Positions 25,901 through 33,787 of a stretch of 64,000 nt of DNA are shown here, in pieces. The notes beneath the pieces were generated by a model. The model had not been told where the DNA came from. It was given only the letters and a program-made list of their open reading frames with translations, and made no database searches. How positions within the stretch are numbered: the first letter of the stretch is position 1; each line of letters opens with the position of its first letter. This DNA comes from Barnesiella viscericola DSM 18177 (GTDB taxonomy: Bacteria > Bacteroidota > Bacteroidia > Bacteroidales > Barnesiellaceae), in contig NZ_CP007034.1 in the NCBI RefSeq assembly GCF_000512915.1, positions 2,046,001 to 2,110,000 on the forward strand, in the 5' to 3' direction. The position numbers and the translations under genes are program-made.

Positions 25901-27663
25901 AATCCCGAGTAGTGGTAGCCTGCATATTGGGCGGTGTCGATGGCGAGGTGTGCGGTGAGCCTGGCCAGGGAGTCGAGCGGGTTGTATCGCTCCCCGTCAA
26001 TCGCTATCGAAGCCGAGAGGGGGCCCAGCCCCAGCGAGTCGTGCGGCAGGAAGGCAGCCAGAGGGAAGCGGTCGATGTGTATGTTGCCCTTGTAGCGTTG
26101 GTGGCGGGTATTGAGTCGGGCCCTCAGGTCGATGGCTCCGTGACCGGTTTCGAGCCGGGCTTCCGATCGGATAGTCGGTCCGGCCAGATAGGCCTTTCCG
26201 GATAGTCGAGTCGGCGGCAGGTAGAGGCGGTTGCGCAGCGAGTCGGGCATGAGGAGGGCGATGAGTGGCGATTCCCTCAGGGCGATGCCCCATTGCAGGT
26301 TGCCGGTCAGACGCTCGGTATCGATCAGGTTCTGCACCCGGCCTGTGGTTCGGGCGTTGAAGGTGCCGGGCAGGGACAGGTCGCCCCGGGTCAGATGCAG
26401 GTCGCCCAGTGTACCGTTCACGGCAATATCCGATTGCAGGGCGGTCGAGAGGAGCAGTCCCCGGGTGCAGGCGCTGTATTGGGGGAATAGCTGAACGAAG
26501 TCGCCCACGGCGATGCGGGCCTGCAACCGGGCCTCGATGGGGGCCTGGGGCGATTGAGCAAACAGTTCGCTCCCGGCTTCGAGTTGTGCCGAGATTTCAG
26601 AGAGCGAGGTGCGCAGGAGGAAATCGTGCAGGGCGATTCCCGTCGAGTCCATCACGAAGAGCCCCTGGGTTTGGGTCACCGCCAGTCCTGACCGCTCGAC
26701 AAAGGCGAGCTGCCGTATCGGTACCCGTATCTCGCTGCCCCGGTTGTAGAGCGAATCGATGGCTATCTCGATGCCGTTGAGCGACAGGTAGCCGGGGTCG
26801 AGCCCCTTTTGCGGTATCTGTGCGGGCAGGGCGTAGAGGGCTCTGTTGTCGTGCAGCCGCAACCGGGCGATGCGGACGGTCCAGGGGAGCGATGCGGTGG
26901 TATCGGCCGCAGTGGTTTCGGGAGCCGTCTCGACCGTCTCGCCGCTACCCGGGTAGTAACGGTAGTCGCCCCGGTCGATGGTGGCTTCGGTTACATCGAC
27001 CTGTTGCCGGTAGAGGTCGATGTTGCCTTGCCGCAGGGCGGCCTGGCCTATCGAGGCGTCGAGCTGTTGAATGGTGGGGCGCATCTGCATGGCATAGTGA
27101 ATCTGCGACAGGGCCAGTTCTCCCACCGATATGCGCCAGTCGAGGGGTGGGCTGGCCGTCTCGGTTGTGTCGGGCTGTTGCCCCGTGATGTTCAGGGTGA
27201 TGTCGCCGTCTTGCAGTTGGCTCGACGGCAGGTCGATGAGCGAACTTTTCAAGTCGATGCGGGCCCCCCGTGTGGCAAACTCCTTGACCCGGGCCGACAG
27301 GGTGAGCGTGGAGTCGGTGCTCGCGAAGCGGAAGCGGACTCCCTGCAAGGCAATTTCGTTCACCTGTACTTGCCGTTTCAGCAATCCCAGCGGATCGACT
27401 CCCACCTCGATGCTCTCGCTTTGCAGCAGCGTGTCGGTCGGCGCGGTGAGCAGCAGTATGTCGTCGATGTGCAGTTTGAAGGGGAAGCGCAGCGACAGGT
27501 CGCCGATGGTGAGTTGCATCTCGGTCGACCGGTTTACGTAGCGGCATATCTCGGTCTTCCCCCATCGCTGAACCGCCGGGATATAGATACACAACGGCAG
27601 AAGGAGCAGCAGCGCCAAAAGCGAGACGAGGGTGACGGCGATATATTTCAGCGCTCTTTTCAT
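22936..27663 (-). CDS. tamB: TamB/AsmA-like translocation and assembly protein
   Basis: A 1575-residue envelope-spanning protein: N-terminal membrane helix (ALKYIAVTLVSLLALLLLLP), a long series of beta-strand repeats typical of the AsmA/TamB lipid-transport groove, and the C-terminal TamB (DUF490) domain from about residue 1230 (TLSGGFVRYNPPIISEKLF, SVSFDLAAPEDLTLQNQLAS). TamB bridges the inner membrane to TamA/TamL and is thought to carry phospholipids. First gene of a two-gene operon with tamL, an arrangement conserved across Bacteroidota. Length is normal. Confidence 0.93.
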   Translation of the reverse strand: MKRALKYIAVTLVSLLALLLLLPLCIYIPAVQRWGKTEICRYVNRSTEMQLTIGDLSLRFPFKLHIDDILLLTAPTDTLLQSESIEVGVDPLGLLKRQVQVNEIALQGVRFRFASTDSTLTLSARVKEFATRGARIDLKSSLIDLPSSQLQDGDITLNITGQQPDTTETASPPLDWRISVGELALSQIHYAMQMRPTIQQLDASIGQAALRQGNIDLYRQQVDVTEATIDRGDYRYYPGSGETVETAPETTAADTTASLPWTVRIARLRLHDNRALYALPAQIPQKGLDPGYLSLNGIEIAIDSLYNRGSEIRVPIRQLAFVERSGLAVTQTQGLFVMDSTGIALHDFLLRTSLSEISAQLEAGSELFAQSPQAPIEARLQARIAVGDFVQLFPQYSACTRGLLLSTALQSDIAVNGTLGDLHLTRGDLSLPGTFNARTTGRVQNLIDTERLTGNLQWGIALRESPLIALLMPDSLRNRLYLPPTRLSGKAYLAGPTIRSEARLETGHGAIDLRARLNTRHQRYKGNIHIDRFPLAAFLPHDSLGLGPLSASIAIDGERYNPLDSLARLTAHLAIDTAQYAGYHYSGFTVDARLNRGRATGRIACTDPNLLTGLSLSASIAPQRYLFAVSGDIHTDLEALHLTAEPCQLSTSLSLSGQVAPTEELYQASLQLDKLSALLPTGRLQTDALSLTAGTDSTQIHATLQSGDLAVRFASSVGLTPFLEKLNQTMPILASAQEEKRLNMEALHQTLPPFELQASAKRNNLAQQYLKRLGMGFYQFDLNARNDSLLGATGTVDRFSTGGIVIDTIQLSLFERHEREERLYYSLHVGNKPGNLDQLASVVLNGFLSGNTTKLFCVQKNRQGEEGFRIGCQANFLDSLVQVSFFPKNPVIGFETWALNPDNFFAYHYGGHFDADIALTHGERHLIVTTLHEKLNHTLARQEPLRVDISGMEIAPWLALSPFSPQIAGSVSANLLIHFPVGGTEVAGNVGVSQFYYGKQRVGDFDLNVNYQLDSLGRQEAKAALQIDSRRVLTLSGLLDDKADSPVSLQLAVDSLPLATANPFLPADMAQLQGYLNGEMQVGGSTSAPLLDGYLQMVGASANSKSMGASLNLPTSPIRVEKNVLRFDDYAITGANKNPLHIDGSVDFRDFAKINTDLHIFASAFQPVKATRSSKATVYGSVIADLDMRVNGPLEALKINGNVGLLTGTEVTYVMQDSPFALQQQENNIVTFVSFNDSTEVAEADTLPTGTLLGMDILVNINISPTVKMGVNLSPDGKNRIDLQGGGNLTYTMNALGDSRFSGRYTLSGGFVRYNPPIISEKLFKIQEGSFVSWNGNIADPQMSITAVETVRTTISEEDKNSRQVNFDISIIIKNSLENLSVSFDLAAPEDLTLQNQLASLTAEQRASQAMSLLIYNTYTGPGTSTTRSDLLGNPLNSFLEKELNQWAQGLKGIDLSFGINSYTDASGINTRTDYSYRAAKSLFNNRVKVVIGGSLSPDDNADVNFKENFIDDISLEYYFNQRDNMYIKVFRHTGYESILEGEITQTGVGFVVKKQLANLWELFRSRKTRKEVTP

Positions 27664-27796
27664 TGTGGAGGAATCTTCTTTTTCAGCTTTCGGGATAGGC
27701 CTTGTTTAACGATATTTCGGGATTCGGCTTATAAACATTGGCACGAAAGATTTTGTTTTTAGAATAGATGGAAAACCTAAAAACCGAGGTAAATAT

Positions 27797-28264
27797 ATGA
27801 AAAATTATTTGTATCTGATTGTTTTGTTCTCGATGATTGCGCTGGGCATAGGACCGGGGCGGGGTGGAAACCGGGCGAATGATAGAAAAATCTCGATGTC
27901 GGAGCTTCCCTCGCCGGCCCGGCAGCTGTTGAAAACCTATTTCCCGGGAGCACGAGTTTTGCAGTGCGTGCATTCGCGCACCTGGGACGAGTATGGGGTG
28001 AAGGTCTCGGGCGGTTATGAGCTGGGCTTCGACCGGCAGGGGCACTGGGAGGAGATTGAGTCGGACGACAAACCGCTCTCGCTCGAGCTGGTGAAGTTGC
28101 TGCCCGCTCCCGTTGTCGAGTATCTGGAACAGCACTACCCCGGCGCGAAAGTCGAGAGTATGGAGCAGCGTAAGAATGTCTACAAGATTACCTTGGCCTA
28201 TCCCGATACCCACCTCTATTTCTCCAAGTCGGGCGAGTTTGTCAAAGCACGGGGCGACGACTGA
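27797..28264 (+). CDS. PepSY-like (DUF2874) secreted protein
   Basis: A 155-residue protein with a signal peptide (MKNYLYLIVLFSMIALG) and two PepSY-like repeats of the DUF2874 type: SELPSPARQLLKTYFPGARV with GVKVSGGYELGFDRQGHWEE, then LPAPVVEYLEQHYPGAKVES with VYKITLAYPDTHLYFSKSGE. These BLIP-like modules are small periplasmic proteins of unknown role, abundant in Bacteroidota. It is monocistronic and convergent with the DUF5103 gene 3 bases away. Confidence 0.85.
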   Translation: MKNYLYLIVLFSMIALGIGPGRGGNRANDRKISMSELPSPARQLLKTYFPGARVLQCVHSRTWDEYGVKVSGGYELGFDRQGHWEEIESDDKPLSLELVKLLPAPVVEYLEQHYPGAKVESMEQRKNVYKITLAYPDTHLYFSKSGEFVKARGDD

Positions 28265-28267
28265 CGC

Positions 28268-29551
28268 TTAGCGGCCCGAGTAGCTCATGCCTATCCCGAT
28301 GAGCCGGTCGTACCGTTCGCCCGGAGCCCGGTGGTACACCTTCACCAGGTATTCGTTCACAGTCTGATAATAGTTGCCCTCGACCGGTGCGGCCGTGGCC
28401 GTGCGGGCTCCGTCGGGCAGGAACAAATATTGGTAGTTGTAGGAACCCTGTTTCAAAAGCAGGGTTTTCTCGTATTGTTCGGTCTGCGGGTTGTAGACCA
28501 TCTCGTTGTAGGGCGAGTAGAGGTGGTTGGTCAGTTCGCCGTCGATGTAAATCTTCCCGCCGGGAATGGGGTCGGAGTCGAGGGTGAAGTGCACCACGAA
28601 GTAGTCGGCCTCGGTATCGCTGTCGCTGGCGCCGCTCTGGCGGATTACGAAGCGGCCGTTTTGGGTCTGGTCATAGAGGTAGCTCGACTCGGAGCGCGGT
28701 TTGACGGGAGTCAGTTCCACATGATAGTAGGGGTCGAAGTGGTAGATGTTGGATACTCCCAGCCCGGCGTAGCGGGTGGCTACCATCTCGAACCGGCGGA
28801 ACTCATTGCCTGCCTCGAAGATGAGGTTGCGGTCGTGGTCGAAGAAGATTTGGCTGCCCTGTACCCGCAAGGGGCGGTTCACGATTACCTCGTTGTCGCG
28901 GCGCCCGTTCTGGGTCACGCTCACTTTCAGTTCGTTGTAGGGATTCTGTATGCGATAGTTGTTGGCATTGAGGGTGACACTCACCTGCTGGTGCTCCCGG
29001 TTGTAGTCGATGTCGGTGCGCGAGGTGACACTGGGTGCGACTAGAATGTTGTTCTCATAGACCGAGAAGCACACTTGCAGCAAGACCCGCTCGGGTTCGT
29101 TCTCGGGATAGACCAGCAACACGTAGTTGCCCGATACCTTGAATTGCACGTCCTCGTTGGGCAGGGTGAGGCTGTAATGCACGTAGTGGGCAAAGGTGGC
29201 CATCGAGAAATCGAACTCCTCGATGGGGTTGGTGTTGAAGCCGTCGAGGTATTCGAGATCCGACAGGGCCGACGGGCGCCAGTCGGCATTGCAGTGTACG
29301 AGGCTGTATTGCAGGTAAGAGACCTCCTCGGTCATCTCGTCGAACGAGATGGTGATGTGTTCGTTGGTGTTCAGGTCGATAATCGGAGGGAAAAGCTCCC
29401 GGCCCTCGACCTGCGTGCGCAGAGTCTTGAACCGGTCGGAGAAGGAGCGGGTTTCGTAAGGTTGGTCCGAAAGCGATTGTGCCGTGAGGGCGCAAGGAGT
29501 CCACAGGACGATTGCGGCCAGTAAGACGCGAAGGATATGTGCAGGTTTCAT
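28268..29551 (-). CDS. DUF5103 protein (T9SS plug-like)
   Basis: A 427-residue exported protein (signal peptide up to about residue 25, LTAQS). It matches DUF5103: an N-terminal beta domain (FPPIIDLNTNEHITISFDEM, YLQYSLVHCNADWRPSALS) and three further beta-sandwich parts (RNDNEVIVNRPLRVQGSQ-like region, FFVHFTLDSDPIPGGKIYIDG near 340). In Flavobacterium the equivalent plugs the Type IX translocon pore; in Bacteroidales without a full T9SS its role is not known. No other translocon subunit is in this window. Confidence 0.82.
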   Translation of the reverse strand: MKPAHILRVLLAAIVLWTPCALTAQSLSDQPYETRSFSDRFKTLRTQVEGRELFPPIIDLNTNEHITISFDEMTEEVSYLQYSLVHCNADWRPSALSDLEYLDGFNTNPIEEFDFSMATFAHYVHYSLTLPNEDVQFKVSGNYVLLVYPENEPERVLLQVCFSVYENNILVAPSVTSRTDIDYNREHQQVSVTLNANNYRIQNPYNELKVSVTQNGRRDNEVIVNRPLRVQGSQIFFDHDRNLIFEAGNEFRRFEMVATRYAGLGVSNIYHFDPYYHVELTPVKPRSESSYLYDQTQNGRFVIRQSGASDSDTEADYFVVHFTLDSDPIPGGKIYIDGELTNHLYSPYNEMVYNPQTEQYEKTLLLKQGSYNYQYLFLPDGARTATAAPVEGNYYQTVNEYLVKVYHRAPGERYDRLIGIGMSYSGR

Positions 29552-29580
29552 GCAGTTCTCGATTAGAAAGTTATTTATGG

Positions 29581-29588
29581 CAAATGTA
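29581..29588 (-). promoter_or_regulatory. Candidate -7 element of the DUF5103 gene
   Basis: Minus-strand TACATTTG lies 29 bases before the ATG and matches TAnnTTTG; no clear -33 box. Confidence 0.4.
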
Positions 29589-29661
29589 CGAAAATTTATA
29601 CCAGATTCCTAATATCTGTTACAGGAATGCCCGAGTTTTTACCAAATATGAAAATAATGGC

Positions 29662-29669
29662 TATATTTG
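29662..29669 (+). promoter_or_regulatory. Candidate -7 element of the C1 peptidase gene
   Basis: TATATTTG, an exact TAnnTTTG match, 28 bases before the ATG at 29698. A weak T-rich -33 region (GTTTTTAC) lies about 20 bases upstream. Confidence 0.5.
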
Positions 29670-29697
29670 TGCGCAATTTTAAATAATAGACAGATTT

Positions 29698-30900
29698 ATG
29701 AATTATAGACATTTGACCATCGCATGTGCTTTGTCGGCCGTCTCGGTTTTTGCCTGGGCCGGAGAAAATAAGAAAGATTCGGTAGGATACCAGTTTACCG
29801 TAACGAAAGAGTTGAAAACCAATCCGGTGAAGGACCAGAGTCGCTCGGGCACGTGCTGGAGTTTCTCGACCCTGTCGTTTATCGAGGACGATTTGCTGCG
29901 TCAGGGCAAGCCGTCGGTCGACCTCTCCGAGATGTTTGTCGTGCGCAACGACTATATCGAGAAGGCCATCAAGTATGTGCGCATGCACGGCTCCATCTCC
30001 TTTTCGGCCGGAGGCAGCGCCTATGATGTACTCTATATTATCGACAAATACGGTATCGTGCCCGAGGAGGTGTACACGGGATTGAACTACGGTACCGACA
30101 AACATCAGCACGGCGAACTCGATGCCATTCTCAAAGGCTATGTCGACGCCGTTATCGACAATCCCAACTCGAAACTGTCGACGGCTTGGCTCGATGGCTT
30201 CAAGGCGGTACTCGACACCTATCTGGGCAAAGTACCCGAGAAGTTTACCTACAACGGGGTGGAATACACGCCCAAGTCGTTTGCCGAGTCGCTGGGTATC
30301 AAATCGAGCGACTATATCCCGTTGACCTCGTTCACGCATCACGATTTCTACAAACCCTTTGCCATCGAGGTGCCCGACAACTGGCTGTGGTCGCAATACT
30401 ACAATATCCCGCTCAACGAACTGATGGAGACCATCGACTATTCCATCGACAAGGGTTATACCGTCATGTGGGCTTCGGACGTGAGCGAAAAGGGATTCCA
30501 ATATCTCAAAGGCTTTGCCGTCGTACCCGTGGAGAAGAAGAACGACAACCTGTCGGGTACCGAACTCTCCCGTTGGGTGAAACTGTCGAAGGCCGAGAAA
30601 GAGGGCGAGCTCTACAAGTTCGAGGCTCCCGAAGAGGAGAAGGTCATCGACCAGAAGGTGCGTCAGGAGGCTTATGACAACTACGAAACGACCGACGACC
30701 ACGGCATGGTTATCGTGGGTACGGCCGTCGACCAGAACGGTACGAAATACTACAAGGTGAAGAACTCGTGGGGGACCGAGCAGATTTATGGCGGATTCTT
30801 CTATGCGTCGGAGCCCTTTGTCAAATACAAGACCATGAATATTCTTGTGCGCAAAGAGGCGGTACCGGCCAAAATCCTGAAAAAGCTGCATATGGATTAA
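29698..30900 (+). CDS. C1-family cysteine peptidase, bleomycin hydrolase/PepC type
   Basis: A 400-residue papain-like aminopeptidase of the C1B group. The catalytic triad is visible: Cys 53 in RSGTCWSFST, His in TTDDHGMVIVG near 335, Asn in VKNSWGTEQ near 355. Unlike cytosolic PepC of Firmicutes it has a signal peptide (cleavage after WAGE or so), so it is probably periplasmic and trims peptides there. It precedes the broken FAM151-like gene by 4 bases, suggesting cotranscription. Confidence 0.93.
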   Translation: MNYRHLTIACALSAVSVFAWAGENKKDSVGYQFTVTKELKTNPVKDQSRSGTCWSFSTLSFIEDDLLRQGKPSVDLSEMFVVRNDYIEKAIKYVRMHGSISFSAGGSAYDVLYIIDKYGIVPEEVYTGLNYGTDKHQHGELDAILKGYVDAVIDNPNSKLSTAWLDGFKAVLDTYLGKVPEKFTYNGVEYTPKSFAESLGIKSSDYIPLTSFTHHDFYKPFAIEVPDNWLWSQYYNIPLNELMETIDYSIDKGYTVMWASDVSEKGFQYLKGFAVVPVEKKNDNLSGTELSRWVKLSKAEKEGELYKFEAPEEEKVIDQKVRQEAYDNYETTDDHGMVIVGTAVDQNGTKYYKVKNSWGTEQIYGGFFYASEPFVKYKTMNILVRKEAVPAKILKKLHMD

Positions 30901-30904
30901 CGCC

Positions 30905-31639
30905 ATGAAACGGCGCCTGGTTGCCGCTTTTTTATTGGTGTTGTGCCTGCCGTTATTGACAATCCCCCTTTGTAACGACCAAGTGGTGGACCATTATATT
31001 GATAAGATATGGTTGCACCGGACCAACACGATAGAGAAGCTGCACGAGTTTGAAGATGAATATAAGAATTTTGAATGCGACGTGCTGTTTGTGCCCGAGC
31101 TGAACGATTTCAGAATCGGACACGACACACCGTCGTCCGAGTAGCTCGGCCTGTATCTCGATTATTTGGGGCGGAATCCCGAGCGTGAATTGTGGATCGA
31201 TTTGAAGAATCTTACCGAGGCGAATTGCCGTCGGGCCGAGTCGCTCCTGACCGCTATGTTGACCCATGCCGGTGCCTATAAAGAGCAGTTGATTGTCGAG
31301 TCGCGCAACTGGAAAGCCCTGCGTCTGTTTACTGAGCAGGGATACTATACCTCATGTTATCTCGATATACCTCGCCTGGACGAGATGAGCGACGACGAGC
31401 GCACCCAGCGCTTGGATTCGGTACAGCAGGTGGCCCGCAGCGGAGCCGTGTCGGCCGTTTCGTTTCCCGCATCGTATTATGTGTTTCTGCGTGACCTCGA
31501 TTTCCCGGTTGACATGCTCACCTGGGAGCATCGCCGCTGGGCCTGGCAACTACCCTTCTTTTCCCGGTCGAGAGCCATACTCAAAGACAACCGGGTTAAG
31601 GTCGTGCTGGTCAAGGAAAAGGGACACTATCACCAGTGA
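30905..31639 (+). pseudogene. FAM151/GDPD-like protein gene interrupted by in-frame TAG
   Basis: One continuous 244-codon frame broken only by TAG at 31142-31144 (codon 80). Before it: signal peptide, WLHRTNTIEKLHEFEDEY, CDVLFVPELNDF, IGHDTP. After it, with no frame change: LGLYLDYLG, ELWIDLKNL, AVSFPASYYVFLRDLDF. This order (HRxNs, ExDv-like, HD, then xLDYL, WxDxKNL) matches the PLC/GDPD-like FAM151 family known from Bacteroidota. Either half alone lacks essential parts. A single C-to-T change from CAG (Gln) would explain it, so a recent nonsense mutation, a sequencing error, or less likely readthrough. Confidence 0.75.
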
Positions 31640-31709
31640 AGCCGCTTGTAAAGCGGGAACAATCCCCAGTGATAATCAGCAGACTATGGCCAGACAGAGG
31701 GCTGGTATA

Positions 31710-32186
31710 TCACTCTTTGCTGATTTCCTGATTGAGTTTTTCGCCAATTAATCGGGCTGCCGATGCCACGTAGTCGGCGCAGGGGCGGCGCTTGTAGTAG
31801 GCCTCGGTGCGAGCTTCGGGGGTAGGAGTATCGCTCTTGTGGTCGAGTCCCAGCAACTCCCGGCAGATAATCGAACCGTTCTGGGCCTTCGATTTCTCGG
31901 CCAGATCTTGTACTGCGGTATAGACCTGTTTGCGCTTCGCCATATCGGCCGGAGCGTCGTTCTTGTAGTACAGGCCGGCAATCATGAACATGCCGCTCAC
32001 GGCACCGCACACCTCTCGCAAGCGGCCCATGCCTCCGCCCAGCGGAGCACTTATCGAGGAGGCCAGGGAGGGGTCGAGGTCAAACAGATCGCTGTATGCC
32101 AGTACAACCGACTGGGCACAATTATATCCTTCGTGAAAAAGTTGGCGTGCCTTTTCGGCTCTCTCTTCTACATTTATCTTTTCCAT
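31710..32186 (-). CDS. C-GCAxxG-C-C family redox-type protein
   Basis: A 158-residue helical protein of the C_GCAxxG_C_C family. Conserved Cys positions are in GYNCAQSVVLAY (residues about 20-31), GMGRLREVCGAVSGMFM (about 53-69), ICRELLG and RRPCADYV near the end. Members are widespread in anaerobes and are suspected to bind metal or take part in redox chemistry, but no activity is established. Start MEKINVEER is chosen; a longer opening would run into the uracil-DNA glycosylase gene, which lies 17 bases upstream on the same strand, so the two likely share a transcript. Confidence 0.85.
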   Translation of the reverse strand: MEKINVEERAEKARQLFHEGYNCAQSVVLAYSDLFDLDPSLASSISAPLGGGMGRLREVCGAVSGMFMIAGLYYKNDAPADMAKRKQVYTAVQDLAEKSKAQNGSIICRELLGLDHKSDTPTPEARTEAYYKRRPCADYVASAARLIGEKLNQEISKE

Positions 32187-32203
32187 ACGTTTACGTGTGT
32201 GTT

Positions 32204-32866
32204 TTACCATTGAATAGGCTCGATGCCATGAGCCACCAGATAGGCATTGGTCTGGCTGAAATGGTGATTGCCGAAAAAGCCCCGGTGGGCCGACAGGGGC
32301 GACGGGTGGGGCGATTGCAGCACCAGGTGCCGGTTGCGGTCGATAAACTCCCCTTTGCGTTGGGCATAGGCCCCCCACAGGATAAAGACCAGATGTTCGC
32401 GCTCCTCGGCCAGTTTGTGAATGACGGCGTCGGTAAAGGTCTCCCACCCCTTGCCCTGGTGCGATGCGGCCCGGTGCGCCTCGACCGTGAGGGTGGCGTT
32501 GAGCAGCAATACCCCCTGGCGGGCCCAACGGGTCAGATTGCCGCTGGCCGGGACCGGTATCCCCAGGTCGCTCTCAATCTCCTTGAAGATGTTTTGCAGC
32601 GAAGGCGGGAAGGGAATGTGGTCGTTCACCGAGAAACACAGACCGTGCGCCTGATTGGGTTCATGATAAGGATCCTGCCCGAGAATGACCACCTTCACCC
32701 GGTCGAAGGGGCAGGCGTCGAATGCGGCGAAAATCTGGCTACCCGGCGGGTAAACCGTTTTGGTGGCATACTCGTGACGTACAAAGTCGGTCAGTTTTTC
32801 AAAATAGGGCTTGTCAAATTCGGGTTGTAACCGTTGCTGCCAGCTGGGTTCGATGCGAACGTTCAT
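32204..32866 (-). CDS. ung: Uracil-DNA glycosylase, family 1
   Basis: A 220-residue UDG that removes uracil from DNA. Family 1 motifs: GQDPYHEP (63-70, catalytic Asp 65), FPPSLQNIFKEI (Pro-rich loop), LLLNATLTV (Asn for uracil), WGAYAQRKG and HPSPLSAHRGF (catalytic His, DNA intercalation loop). The start MNVRIEPSWQQ is chosen over a longer opening because the promoter element lies at 32903-32910. Confidence 0.97.
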   Translation of the reverse strand: MNVRIEPSWQQRLQPEFDKPYFEKLTDFVRHEYATKTVYPPGSQIFAAFDACPFDRVKVVILGQDPYHEPNQAHGLCFSVNDHIPFPPSLQNIFKEIESDLGIPVPASGNLTRWARQGVLLLNATLTVEAHRAASHQGKGWETFTDAVIHKLAEEREHLVFILWGAYAQRKGEFIDRNRHLVLQSPHPSPLSAHRGFFGNHHFSQTNAYLVAHGIEPIQW

Positions 32867-32898
32867 AATCTTTTTGTGTAAGATTTTAACCGTAACTG

Positions 32899-32929
32899 TT
32901 TGCAAAGCTACAAATATTTCTTACTTTTG
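32899..32929 (+). promoter_or_regulatory. Promoter of tRNA-Arg
   Basis: TTTG 32899-32902 and TACTTTTG 32922-32929 are 19 bases apart, a full Bacteroidota promoter, 58 bases before the tRNA. Confidence 0.6.
32903..32910 (-). promoter_or_regulatory. Candidate -7 element of ung
   Basis: Minus-strand TAGCTTTG, 36 bases before the ung ATG. It overlaps the -33 region of the oppositely directed tRNA promoter. Confidence 0.45.
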
Positions 32930-32987
32930 CCACGCAATTGGGGGCAGATTCTTATGCAGAATCTGATTTTCCCGATTTCGTTTAGCG

Positions 32988-33059
32988 GCACCCGTAGTTC
33001 AATGGATAGAATAAAGGATTCCGGTTCCTTCGATTGGGGTTCGACTCCCCACGGGTGTA
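32988..33059 (+). tRNA. tRNA-Arg (anticodon CCG)
   Basis: The sequence folds as a cloverleaf: acceptor GCACCCG/CGGGTGT (one G-U pair at the end), D stem GTTC/GAAT, anticodon stem AAGGA/TCCTT with loop TTCCGGT giving anticodon CCG, a 4-base variable region, T stem TGGGG/CCCCA with loop TTCGACT, discriminator A. The 3' CCA is not encoded, in line with the cca gene at 43080-44525. It reads CGG arginine codons. Confidence 0.95.
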
Positions 33060-33063
33060 CAAG

Positions 33064-33101
33064 GCGTTCCAAGAGGGGAAACCCGTTGGAACGCTTTTTT
33101 G
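33064..33101 (+). terminator. Terminator of tRNA-Arg
   Basis: Perfect 9-bp stem GCGTTCCAA (33064-33072) with TTGGAACGC (33086-33094) followed by TTTTTTG. Strong rho-independent terminator directly after the tRNA. Confidence 0.9.
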
Positions 33102-33116
33102 TTTCTGATAAAAGAC

Positions 33117-33124
33117 TACCTTTG
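33117..33124 (+). promoter_or_regulatory. Candidate -7 element of the HAD hydrolase gene
   Basis: TACCTTTG matches TAnnTTTG but ends only 4 bases before the ATG at 33129, so the transcript would be leaderless or start at the next Met codon (33138). Confidence 0.4.
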
Positions 33125-33128
33125 CCGC

Positions 33129-33785
33129 ATGAAAAAAATGCAAGTCGATTGGAGCCTGACCGATGCTCTCATGTTTGATATGGACGGTACCCTGTGGGAC
33201 GCCGTCGATACCTACGCCCGCATCTGGAACGAAGTCTTTTTGCGGGCTGGCCGCGAGGTTCACGTTACCCGCGAGTCGCTCATTCGCCATATAGGCATGC
33301 CTATCCCGAACATCATAGCGAGCATGTTCCCCGACATTACGCCCGACGAGTCGGCCCGCTTCTCGGCTGAGCTGGCGGGTGAGGAGCCTGTCTTGTTGGC
33401 CCGATACGGGGGGACGCCCTATCCCGGGGTGGTCGAGGGGTTGGAGCGGTTGTCGCATAAGTACAAACTGTTTCTGGTGAGCAACTGCGACAGACATACG
33501 TTGCCCATATTCATGACGTGTATCGGTATCACGCCCTATATTACCGAGGGGCTTGCCTATGGCAATACGCACAAACCCAAGGGTGACAATATGTTGTTGC
33601 TTAAAGAGAAATACCGCTTGCAACAGCCGCTCTACATGGGCGACATCGATGCCGACGGGCAGGAAGCCCATCGGGTGGGATTGCCCTTCGTGCACGCCCG
33701 TTACGGTTTTGGCCAGACCGACGATTGTGAACTGGCCTTCGACTCATTTACCGATTTTACCGAATTCTTTTTAAATTGCAAATAG
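33129..33785 (+). CDS. HAD-family hydrolase, phosphoglycolate phosphatase-like
   Basis: A 218-residue haloacid dehalogenase-type phosphatase. Motif I is FDMDGTLWD (nucleophile Asp), with a cap domain of helices, motif II LVSNCD, motif III Lys in THKPKGDN, and motif IV YMGDIDADGQEA. It resembles Gph/PGMB-like small-molecule phosphatases; substrate unknown. The M24 peptidase gene starts 2 bases after its stop, so the two form an operon. Second Met (33138) is an alternative start given the position of the -7 element. Confidence 0.88.
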   Translation: MKKMQVDWSLTDALMFDMDGTLWDAVDTYARIWNEVFLRAGREVHVTRESLIRHIGMPIPNIIASMFPDITPDESARFSAELAGEEPVLLARYGGTPYPGVVEGLERLSHKYKLFLVSNCDRHTLPIFMTCIGITPYITEGLAYGNTHKPKGDNMLLLKEKYRLQQPLYMGDIDADGQEAHRVGLPFVHARYGFGQTDDCELAFDSFTDFTEFFLNCK

Positions 33786-33787
33786 CT

